A DNA stretch of 5,189 bases from Chloroflexota bacterium (GTDB lineage: Bacteria; Chloroflexota; Anaerolineae; Aggregatilineales; Aggregatilineaceae). The stretch spans positions 1 through 5,189 of the forward strand of contig JACRBK010000423.1 in assembly GCA_016234525.1 (NCBI GenBank), read 5' to 3'. Below, piece after piece: positions 1 through 5,189 of this stretch (position 1 is its first letter; each line of letters opens with the position of its first letter). A model generated the notes under the pieces. The model was not told where the DNA came from. It worked only from the letters and a program-made list of their open reading frames with translations, and searched no databases. The position numbers were made by a program, and so were the translations under genes.

Positions 1-1100
1 TCGGTGTTGTAATAACCTGACGGGAGTTTGGTCAATACGACCTGAACCGCCCGATCGATGTGGGTTGTTGCCAGATCGGTTGTCACATCTTCCAGGTGAT
101 CGATAAAGGCGAAGCTGCGCGTTTTTTGAATCTGATCTTGTAACTCGTAGAGCATTCGCAGAAAAAACTCCGCAACAGGGCGCATAGATGTACTGACATC
201 CAGGATTGTTACTAGCTTGGGTTTTAGCCGCCGTTGTTTGAAGTGCATTTCGAAAGGCACACCGTTGTAGCGCAAATTAGCGCGAATCGTGGTTTTAGGG
301 TCGAGTTTCCCCTGTTTGCCGCGTTTCTGGCGCAGTGCGGCACGAGTTCGAAGGCGCGCCGCCAGCCGCCGCACTTGTTCGCGTAAGACCTCCATTTCTG
401 ATGGGGTCAGGGAGCCAAACGAGCGCTGCATGAGGTCTTGTATCGGTTTTTGTTTCTGCGCCCGGTCAACCCGATTGTCTTCGATCCGTTGGCCTGCAAA
501 TTCCCCTAACTGCTGCTGCAATCGCCCCTGATTTTCAGCGACCTGCTGTTTTAGCTGCTCGATGGTGTTAGGGTCCATTCCACGCTCGGCTAACATTTCC
601 CATAACTGATCCAGCAGTTCTTGAAGCTGCGGCCAGTTAAGCGCATTTTGCAGCCGCCGGGCCGCGCGCTGAGTCTGGTAAGGCGAGGTAGAATCCATCT
701 GATCCAGGCCCGCTTGTTCGGCCAGTTCATTGAGTTCTTCTTGCGTGGGGCCTTGACCACTCAGCAGCCAGTCCAGCAGCTTTTGCAGGTCATTTGCCAT
801 ATCTTCGAGTAGTTCTTGCAGCATTTGTTGTAACATCTGCTGCTGTTCTTCGCTCAATTCGGTTTGAGGATCGATCAGCGGTGGAGCAAAGGAGCCGAAA
901 TACTGCGGAAACAGTTTTTCGAAGGTTGGAAGCGAATCAAAATCTTTAACCAGTGTAGCGCGCAGGCTGAGCCTGAATGCTTCACGGTTTTTGATCCCCA
1001 GATGTTCAATCGCTCGCCAGGCGTCTTGACTTTCGGCAACGGATACTCTGACCCCCGATGCACGGAGGGCGGAGATAAATCTAGCGATACGTTCTTCCAT
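1..1100 (-). CDS. CoxE-like VWA-domain protein, C-terminus beyond window edge
   Basis: Reading the minus strand from an ATG at 1100 gives 366 uninterrupted codons running off the left edge, so the C-terminus is missing. A GGGAG Shine-Dalgarno at 1110-1114, 9 bases upstream, supports this start, which overlaps the end of the MoxR gene by 20 bases in another frame. The N-terminus (residues 1-75: 'ALRASGVRVS', 'LRATLVK', then an 'F..F..YF' stretch) resembles the start of VWA_CoxE family proteins. Residues about 82-250 are Gln/Glu/Leu-rich and probably helical or coiled coil. The VWA fold begins near residue 294, with a metal-ion-dependent adhesion site DVSTSM at 301-306 and a likely MIDAS Thr in 'LEDVT' near 340. 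Family knowledge: such proteins partner MoxR ATPases, for example CoxD/CoxE in CO dehydrogenase maturation. The partnership here is inferred from gene overlap; the substrate is unknown. The protein is probably cytoplasmic, as no signal peptide or membrane segment is visible. Confidence 0.9.
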   Translation of the reverse strand, partial: MEERIARFISALRASGVRVSVAESQDAWRAIEHLGIKNREAFRLSLRATLVKDFDSLPTFEKLFPQYFGSFAPPLIDPQTELSEEQQQMLQQMLQELLEDMANDLQKLLDWLLSGQGPTQEELNELAEQAGLDQMDSTSPYQTQRAARRLQNALNWPQLQELLDQLWEMLAERGMDPNTIEQLKQQVAENQGRLQQQLGEFAGQRIEDNRVDRAQKQKPIQDLMQRSFGSLTPSEMEVLREQVRRLAARLRTRAALRQKRGKQGKLDPKTTIRANLRYNGVPFEMHFKQRRLKPKLVTILDVSTSMRPVAEFFLRMLYELQDQIQKTRSFAFIDHLEDVTTDLATTHIDRAVQVVLTKLPSGYYNT

Positions 1101-2013
1101 TTCCGTTATCTCCCTGCTGTTTTTTCAGCATTCGGCGGGCGCGCTCTACGTCCGTTTCGTACTTGAGCAGCACGGTGAGCGTATTGTCCAGAACCGCCGC
1201 ATCGAGATTCTTGGTGTTTAACGTCACCAGGGCGCGCGCCCAATCCAGGGTCTCGCTGACACTCGGATTTTTCCTGAGATCCATCTGACGCAGCGATTGC
1301 ACCAGTTCTACCGCCTGACGTGCTAGCCGGGGAGCAAGTTCGGGTACTTTGAGTTGAACGATGCGGAGTTCTTCTTCTGCATCAGGATAGTCAATGTAGA
1401 GATAAAGGCAGCGGCGTTTGAGTGCCTCGCTTAGTTCGCGAGTATTATTGCTGGTTAAAAAGACGGTTGGGCGCTGCTTGGCGACAATAGTCCCGATTTC
1501 GGGGATACTTACCTGGAAATCGCTCAGCACTTCAAGCAGAAAGGCTTCAAATTCGGCATCGGCCCGATCAATTTCGTCAATCAGCAAAACAGTAGGCCGG
1601 TCGTTGTTGATGGCGCGCAGCAGCGGACGCGGCAGCAGAAAACGTTCAGAGAAAAAAACGTCTTCTTCATTGGCCAGACGATCTGTGGCCTCTGACAGTG
1701 ATTTGGTGTCGGACAGCACATCCGATAATTTGTCGCGCAAGAGCTGGGTATACAGCATTTGTTTGGCGTATTCCCATTCGTACAGTGCTTTGCTTTCGTC
1801 GAGTCCTTCATAACACTGCAAACGAACCAACTCCCGATTCGAGGCTAATGCCCAGGCTTTTGCCAGCTCGGTTTTACCAACGCCGGCAGGGCCTTCGGCG
1901 AGTAGTGGTTTGCCCAATTTCTCGGCCAAAAACAGCACGGTTGAGATTTCATCGGTAGCGATATAACACTGTTCCGCCAAGCCACGACTGACTTTTTCTA
2001 CTGTATCGAACAT
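1081..2013 (-). CDS. MoxR-family AAA+ ATPase
   Basis: This is a complete 310-residue protein, normal for the MoxR family. Walker A is GPAGVGKT at 41-48, Walker B is LLIDEIDRAD at 143-152, sensor 1 is in LTSNN at 186-190, and the arginine-finger region is LKRRC at 198-202. A helical lid domain follows (about 215-295), and the last 15 residues are charged and polar. Family knowledge: MoxR ATPases form oligomeric rings that use ATP to remodel or activate a client, often for metal-cofactor insertion, with a VWA-domain adaptor. The start at 2013 is preceded by AAGGGAAG (2022-2029), with about 8 bases of spacing. The overlapping VWA gene immediately downstream makes translational coupling likely. 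Within the family it looks closest to the CoxD-type group that pairs with CoxE proteins, but no cox structural genes are visible, so the client is open. No key residue appears to be missing. Confidence 0.95.
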   Translation of the reverse strand: MFDTVEKVSRGLAEQCYIATDEISTVLFLAEKLGKPLLAEGPAGVGKTELAKAWALASNRELVRLQCYEGLDESKALYEWEYAKQMLYTQLLRDKLSDVLSDTKSLSEATDRLANEEDVFFSERFLLPRPLLRAINNDRPTVLLIDEIDRADAEFEAFLLEVLSDFQVSIPEIGTIVAKQRPTVFLTSNNTRELSEALKRRCLYLYIDYPDAEEELRIVQLKVPELAPRLARQAVELVQSLRQMDLRKNPSVSETLDWARALVTLNTKNLDAAVLDNTLTVLLKYETDVERARRMLKKQQGDNGNGRTYR

Positions 2014-2091
2014 GATAACGACTTCCCTTCTCCGACTATAACCATCGTCTACACGCTCTTAAATGGGGTGTTTGAGGGTAGGTAAGGGTTA

Positions 2092-2112
2092 GCCCGGAAC
2101 GTTCCACCGGGC
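2092..2112. repeat. GC-rich inverted repeat in the presumed moxR leader
   Basis: The 6-base arms GCCCGG (2092-2097) and CCGGGC (2107-2112) can form a hairpin with a 9-base loop. The alternative self-complementary decamer GGAACGTTCC occupies 2096-2105, so the two pairings compete. A wider inverted pair, TGTTTGA (2069-2075) and TCAAACA (2114-2120), encloses it. No U-tract follows on either strand, so it is not a standard intrinsic terminator. It may be a leader structure or a protein-binding dyad; the function is unknown. Confidence 0.45.
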
Positions 2113-2152
2113 ATCAAACATCTACACGCCAGATTTTACGAAATTTAGATAG

Positions 2153-2168
2153 ATTATATCAATATAAT
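2153..2168 (-). promoter_or_regulatory. AT-rich palindrome with -10-like cores upstream of moxR
   Basis: Two perfect 7-base arms, ATTATAT (2153-2159) and ATATAAT (2162-2168), flank a CA. Each strand therefore carries a TATAAT hexamer, at 2153-2158 on the minus strand and 2163-2168 on the plus strand. The minus-strand hexamer could be the -10 of the moxR operon, giving a leader of roughly 130 bases. I find no convincing -35 at normal spacing, so this could instead be an operator or simply AT-rich DNA. Confidence 0.35.
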
Positions 2169-2214
2169 TTGTGTGCGGGTGTGTTTGGGGGTAATTTGGT
2201 TTTTTTGACAAACG

Positions 2215-2276
2215 AAAAAAACACCACTAACGGATACATGAATTGGATTGGCTCCAACTCCATACCCGTTAGTGGT
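2215..2276 (-). terminator. Intrinsic terminator of the LysM gene
   Basis: In the minus-strand transcript, 34 bases after the LysM stop codon, ACCACTAACGG (2276-2266) pairs perfectly with CCGTTAGTGGT (2233-2223). One base later comes a run of seven U (2221-2215). The loop holds a second 8-pair stem (2260-2253 with 2247-2240, one G-U wobble) closing a 5-base loop. The fold is better in the minus-strand RNA because G-U wobbles become A-C mismatches on the other strand, and the T-run is on the correct side only for that strand. It separates the LysM gene from the moxR operon downstream. Confidence 0.8.
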
Positions 2277-2309
2277 CAATTGTCCTGCTACAGTAACTCA
2301 GAGACAGTC

Positions 2310-3821
2310 CTAAGGCTGAGCGAAATAATCTACTGCTTTCCAGGCTCCATTTTCAGACAGTTCATAGACACGCTTATCCGGCCCATTGACAACAATGTTG
2401 TTCCCCGAACGCACGATCAGGGCCGTAAAATTGACAGCCTCAGCCGTTCCCCATCCGAGCGCATCTCTCACGCCGGGATAAGTGCGCCACGCCTGCCCAA
2501 AACTCTGGGTAGGCTGGAAGAGACCGGCAGGCGCTTGAAGCGCAGGATCAGTTTCGGGCATTCCTTCTTGCCAGGTATCACGATAGGCTGAATAGTTGCC
2601 TTCTTGAGCTGTTCCGCCGTTGATCAATACATAGATCTGATCGACGTCTTCCAACCAGAGCATCAATCCCCGCTCGTTCGTCAAGAAGCCCGCTCGCACG
2701 CTGGCGTAAGACACCTCAGCGGCGGTTTGATTCCCTTCTGCGGGGGTAGCGGTAGGCTCAGCGGTTGTGCCGCCTTCAGCGGCGTCGATGGTGGGTGTAG
2801 GAATAGGGGTAGAACCTGCCGGAGCGGTTTCCGGTGTTGGGTTTTGAGCAGCGGTGGTTGCACCGGGTTGTTTGAGCTTACCTGTGGCGGGATCAACCGA
2901 GCCGGGCGGGAGAATAATGACTTCTTGCCCCAATTGGAGAACCCGTGTGTTGGGTTTCATCGGGGGATTGAGAGCGGCAATAGACTCATTAGTGACGCCA
3001 TATTCAGTGTAGGCGTAAGCGATGCTGGACAGCGTGTCTCCCGCCTGGACTACATGAATGATGCTTCCATCTGGTTTGACACTCTGCGGGGCGACAAAAG
3101 GAACGAATGCCGCAGTCGGCTCTACTGCCGGGGCTGCGGTGGTACGTACCAGGGCAGCGCGATCCCAGTAGACATTGTTCATCGCCAGGGGGGCAGTCTG
3201 GGTAGCATACATGAAAACAGTAACCGCATCTGCTTCAGCGGTCGCTGTAATCGACATTTCCACCCACTGATCGTAAGGGGCCGCCACGCTGGACCATTTA
3301 ACACTCGCTGCGTTAGGATCGGTGCCGCCTTTGGTGTCGATGCCCACTTTGAGTGAAACGCCTGCTGCTGTATCAGACCGGCGATAGGGAGGATCGGGAA
3401 TAATGCACGAATTTTGGGTATCGTTGCAGGTGTACACCCAACCAGAGGCAGAGAAGCGCAGGGCATCACCCACCGTCAATCCACTTACGCGCTGATACCC
3501 GGCAGCGGCAAAAACCGCGTATCCCTGTTTGATATTCCAGGATACTTCACCATCCAACACTTGCACCCGATCGGTATGGGGGAAAGCTTCAGGCGCGCCG
3601 GTCCCAATCCAAAGATTCCAGTTTTGAGGCACTGTGCGGGTCGAAGCACCCTGTCCATAATAGGGACGTTCGAGACTGCCGTTGATAAGCAGGTTGGTGG
3701 TATCTTGGGCTAAGGCATTCTGGTTCGATGACCCGAGACTGCTCATTAACAGGCTGACAGCCAATAATCCAAGTATCACCCAACCACTATATTTAAGTGT
3801 TCTTTTTGCTGGTGCTGACAC
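2310..3821 (-). CDS. Secreted modular LysM-domain protein
   Basis: I start this protein (503 residues) at the GTG at 3821. A GGAGG Shine-Dalgarno lies 8 bases upstream at 3830-3834, and the resulting N-terminus is a clean signal peptide: Lys/Arg near residues 6-10, hydrophobic core 13-29, likely cleavage after ALA at 36-38. A longer reading from an ATG at 3857 adds 12 residues but lacks comparable support. Residues about 44-226 look like a jelly-roll, carbohydrate-binding-like module ('LLINGSLE' to 'VYWDRAALV') with two cysteines at 132 and 139. One LysM domain spans about 255-306 ('HVVQAGDTLSSIA' to 'VIILPP'). A Pro/Thr/Ala-rich linker covers about 308-370. The C-terminal module, 371-503, carries an LGWG motif at 455-458. 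LysM domains bind N-acetylglucosamine polymers such as peptidoglycan, so the protein probably acts outside the membrane on or near the wall. No catalytic domain is recognised; a binding or scaffolding role is inference. The gene is flanked by its own promoter and terminator and appears monocistronic. Confidence 0.88.
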   Translation of the reverse strand: MSAPAKRTLKYSGWVILGLLAVSLLMSSLGSSNQNALAQDTTNLLINGSLERPYYGQGASTRTVPQNWNLWIGTGAPEAFPHTDRVQVLDGEVSWNIKQGYAVFAAAGYQRVSGLTVGDALRFSASGWVYTCNDTQNSCIIPDPPYRRSDTAAGVSLKVGIDTKGGTDPNAASVKWSSVAAPYDQWVEMSITATAEADAVTVFMYATQTAPLAMNNVYWDRAALVRTTAAPAVEPTAAFVPFVAPQSVKPDGSIIHVVQAGDTLSSIAYAYTEYGVTNESIAALNPPMKPNTRVLQLGQEVIILPPGSVDPATGKLKQPGATTAAQNPTPETAPAGSTPIPTPTIDAAEGGTTAEPTATPAEGNQTAAEVSYASVRAGFLTNERGLMLWLEDVDQIYVLINGGTAQEGNYSAYRDTWQEGMPETDPALQAPAGLFQPTQSFGQAWRTYPGVRDALGWGTAEAVNFTALIVRSGNNIVVNGPDKRVYELSENGAWKAVDYFAQP

Positions 3822-3934
3822 GCAACTAACCTCCGTGAATAGAAACACTCCAGCCAAATACTGAGCAAAAGAGGCGCTGGGGTGTTGATCTGCCGTTTTT
3901 TATCTGACCGTTAAATTTCGGTGACAACTTCGAG

Positions 3935-3965
3935 ATTATAATATCGCGCTGTTTGCGCGTGTCAA
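3935..3965 (-). promoter_or_regulatory. Sigma70-type promoter of the LysM gene
   Basis: On the minus strand a perfect -35 TTGACA (3965-3960) is followed after 19 bases by a perfect -10 TATAAT (3940-3935). An overlapping alternative -10, TATTAT (3943-3938), has a 16-base spacer. Transcription would start near 3928, leaving a leader of about 107 bases before the GTG at 3821. Two consensus hexamers upstream of a minus-strand gene make this the best promoter in the window. The exact -10 cannot be decided by eye. Confidence 0.7.
3945..3959. promoter_or_regulatory. Palindrome inside the promoter spacer, possible operator
   Basis: The arms CGCGC (3945-3949) and GCGCG (3955-3959) are perfect complements around a 5-base centre, and fill most of the space between the -35 and -10 of the LysM promoter. 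A dyad centred in a long 19-base spacer is the arrangement used by MerR-family activators. No such regulator is in the window, so the assignment is inference. Confidence 0.4.
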
Positions 3966-4088
3966 AGAAGCGGCAAGGTGTTTGATGCACTCTTTCCCTG
4001 CGGGTAGATGACGATGGCTCTTGAATTCCCAAGCAGGGGGTTGATTTGCTAAAAAGTGGGTGGGCACATGATATTAATTATGCTAACT

Positions 4089-4117
4089 TCTATCATAGAA
4101 ATCTAGTGATAGATTTC
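4089..4117. repeat. Overlapping inverted repeats upstream of ndh
   Basis: Two perfect 7-base inverted pairs interlock: TCTATCA (4089-4095) with TGATAGA (4107-4113), and GAAATCT (4098-4104) with AGATTTC (4111-4117). They share bases 4111-4113, so only one can form at a time if transcribed. They lie just upstream of the ndh ribosome-binding site. They could be regulator-binding dyads or alternative RNA hairpins; the AT-rich setting makes chance a real possibility. Confidence 0.4.
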
Positions 4118-4120
4118 ACA
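4105..4120. promoter_or_regulatory. CRP/FNR-family-like binding site upstream of ndh
   Basis: The sequence AGTGA-N6-TCACA matches 9 of the 10 conserved bases of the classical CRP consensus TGTGA-N6-TCACA. Its centre is about 40 bases before the ndh ATG. With no clear -35/-10 pair downstream, that position would fit repression, or overlap with the promoter, better than standard activation. In enterobacteria ndh is controlled by FNR, a member of the same regulator superfamily, which makes the match suggestive but not proof. Confidence 0.35.
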
Positions 4121-4152
4121 ATCAAATAAGTATAGTCAGGAGATGTAATCTC

Positions 4153-5189
4153 ATGTCTACAAATCGTCGCCCCGTCGTGGTTATCATTGGAGCAGGCTTT
4201 GCGGGTCTATACGCCGCAAAAAAGTTGACGAAAAAGAATGTAGATGTGCTGCTCATCGATCGTCAAAACTATCACCTGTTTACGCCGCTGCTCTATCAAG
4301 TCGCTACATCAGGGCTTGAGCCAGGCGAAATCGCTTATCCTATCCGGGGCATCTTGCGCGACAAACCCAATGTGCGGTTTTTGTTGGGGAATGTTCAAGC
4401 CGTTGACTCCCAATTGAAAATCGTCACGGTTCAGATCGATGGTAAGCTGAGCCAACTATCCTATGACTATCTGATTGTCGCGGCAGGCAGTCAGACCCAC
4501 TATTTCGGCATGGAGCAGGTAGAGCAACATGCTTTTGGGCTAAAGACTCTGGCCGATGCGGTGGTACTGCGAAACCACCTGCTCAAGTGTTTCGAGAACG
4601 CTGCGTGGATTGATGATCCTGAACGGCAGGCGGCGCTGACGACCATGGTTGTTGTCGGTGGTGGGCCTACAGGGTTAGAAACTGCGGGCGCGCTGTCTGA
4701 GTTATATCGCTATGTGATCAGCAAGGAATATGCGAATCAAGCATCAGCCCTCAATGGGCGCGTGATCCTGCTAGAAATGTCCGATCATCTGCTCGCCCCG
4801 TATCCTGCGCGGCTGCAAGCTGCCGCGCGCCGCCAACTGGAAAGCCTCGGCGTTGAAGTTATCTTAGGCAGCCGGGTTGTAGAAGCCGCGCAAGATCATA
4901 TCCGGTTAAGCGACGATCGCGTGATTCCGACGTATACCTTGATTTGGGCAGCGGGCGTAAAATCTTCCCCCATAGCGGATATGCTGGGCATAGCAGGGCA
5001 GCGAGCGGGACGTGTTCCGGTACGCCCAACCTTGCAAATACCCAATGCTGACACTATCTATGTGGTAGGCGATATGGCCTACCTGGAAGATCGGAAGGGT
5101 AATCCTTATCCTATGTTGATCCCCGTTGCTAAGCAGCAGGGCATTCTGGCCGCCGAAAATATTCTCCGCCAGTTAGAAAACAAAGCCCA
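4153..5189 (+). CDS. ndh: Type II NADH:quinone oxidoreductase (NDH-2), 3' end beyond window
   Basis: An ATG at 4153, preceded by AGGAGA (4138-4143, 9 bases of spacing), opens 345 codons that run off the right edge. NDH-2 is a single-subunit, non-proton-pumping flavoenzyme at the inner face of the membrane that passes electrons from NADH through FAD to quinone. The FAD-binding Rossmann motif is GAGFAGL at 13-19. 'NYHLFTPLLYQVA' at 39-51 is typical of the family. The NADH-binding Rossmann motif is VVVGGGPTGLETAG at 166-179, with the conserved Glu at 176. The second FAD contact is VGD at 305-307, and 'PVAKQQG' at 324-330 matches the quinone-site region. The missing part should be the C-terminal membrane-anchoring segment, since family members are usually 400 residues or more. 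The nearest alternative is another member of the pyridine nucleotide-disulphide oxidoreductase superfamily. No CxxxxC redox disulphide is seen, which argues against a disulphide reductase. Confidence 0.93.
   Translation, partial: MSTNRRPVVVIIGAGFAGLYAAKKLTKKNVDVLLIDRQNYHLFTPLLYQVATSGLEPGEIAYPIRGILRDKPNVRFLLGNVQAVDSQLKIVTVQIDGKLSQLSYDYLIVAAGSQTHYFGMEQVEQHAFGLKTLADAVVLRNHLLKCFENAAWIDDPERQAALTTMVVVGGGPTGLETAGALSELYRYVISKEYANQASALNGRVILLEMSDHLLAPYPARLQAAARRQLESLGVEVILGSRVVEAAQDHIRLSDDRVIPTYTLIWAAGVKSSPIADMLGIAGQRAGRVPVRPTLQIPNADTIYVVGDMAYLEDRKGNPYPMLIPVAKQQGILAAENILRQLENKA

Larger units (their letters stand above)
3822..4152. other. Divergent intergenic region between the LysM gene and ndh
   Basis: These 331 bases separate two genes transcribed away from each other. 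The half near the LysM gene holds its leader and promoter (about 3822-3965). The stretch 3966-4060 shows nothing I can support; a possible 12-codon reading frame from the ATG at 4014 has no ribosome-binding site. The part from about 4070 to 4137 is AT-rich and contains overlapping dyads just before the ndh ribosome-binding site. No tRNA, transposon end or coding region is seen. Confidence 0.7.

Noticed and set aside
1418..1813. Plus-strand open reading frame of 131 codons antisense to the MoxR gene
   Set aside because: Its Ser-rich low-complexity translation is what results from reading opposite the MoxR coding strand. It has no motif and no promoter.
2205..2210. TTGACA on the plus strand as a possible -35
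   Set aside because: No -10-like hexamer lies at 16-18 bases downstream, and no plus-strand gene follows for nearly 2 kb.
2169..2591. Plus-strand open reading frame of 140 codons spanning the terminator and the 3' end of the LysM gene
   Set aside because: It crosses the terminator hairpin and the end of a real gene on the other strand, and the translation shows no recognisable domain.
2720..2900. Pro/Thr/Ala linker region of the LysM gene as a tandem DNA repeat
   Set aside because: The composition is simple, but I see no exact tandem repeat unit at the DNA level; it is an ordinary low-complexity linker.
2604..3356. Plus-strand open reading frame of 250 codons antisense to the LysM gene
   Set aside because: It lies wholly opposite a well-supported gene. 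It is rich in Cys, Gly and Arg with no recognisable motif, and has no convincing ribosome-binding site. It is an antisense shadow.
4131..4136. TATAGT as the -10 of ndh
   Set aside because: It would start transcription at about the ribosome-binding site (4138-4143), cutting into it, and no -35 sits at proper spacing. I could not name a specific ndh promoter.

Overview
The window reads as chromosomal DNA of moderate, fairly balanced base composition. It probably comes from a Chloroflexota (Anaerolineae-like) bacterium. The main clue is the secreted LysM protein: its N-terminal jelly-roll-like module opening with an 'NLLINGSLE' motif, its Pro/Thr linker and its C-terminal module with an LGWG motif form a layout I associate with that phylum. 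This assignment is inference; there is no rRNA or other phylogenetic marker in the window.

Layout. Positions 1-2013 hold a two-gene minus-strand operon: a MoxR-family AAA+ ATPase (complete, 310 aa) followed, with a 20-base overlap, by a CoxE-like VWA-domain protein (366 residues visible, C-terminus cut off by the window edge). Positions 2014-2309 are intergenic. They hold the moxR leader, a GC-rich hairpin, an AT-rich palindrome with -10-like cores, and a long hairpin plus U-tract that looks like the intrinsic terminator of the next gene. Positions 2310-3821 hold a minus-strand gene for a secreted, modular LysM protein, best started at a GTG. Positions 3822-4152 are a divergent intergenic region with a strong-looking minus-strand promoter and a cluster of dyad symmetries. 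Positions 4153-5189 hold the 5' part of a plus-strand gene for a type II NADH dehydrogenase (NDH-2), cut off by the window edge.

How the parts relate. MoxR and the VWA protein almost certainly work together, as an ATP-driven chaperone or remodelling pair of the CoxD/CoxE kind; their client is not in the window. The terminator separates the LysM gene from the moxR operon. NDH-2 is an independent respiratory gene. I see no phage, transposon, CRISPR, tRNA or rRNA, and nothing that I can call a new defence or mobile system. The points most worth a second look are regulatory: a consensus promoter with a long spacer that contains a palindrome, a CRP-like site before ndh, and a strand-specific long hairpin terminator.
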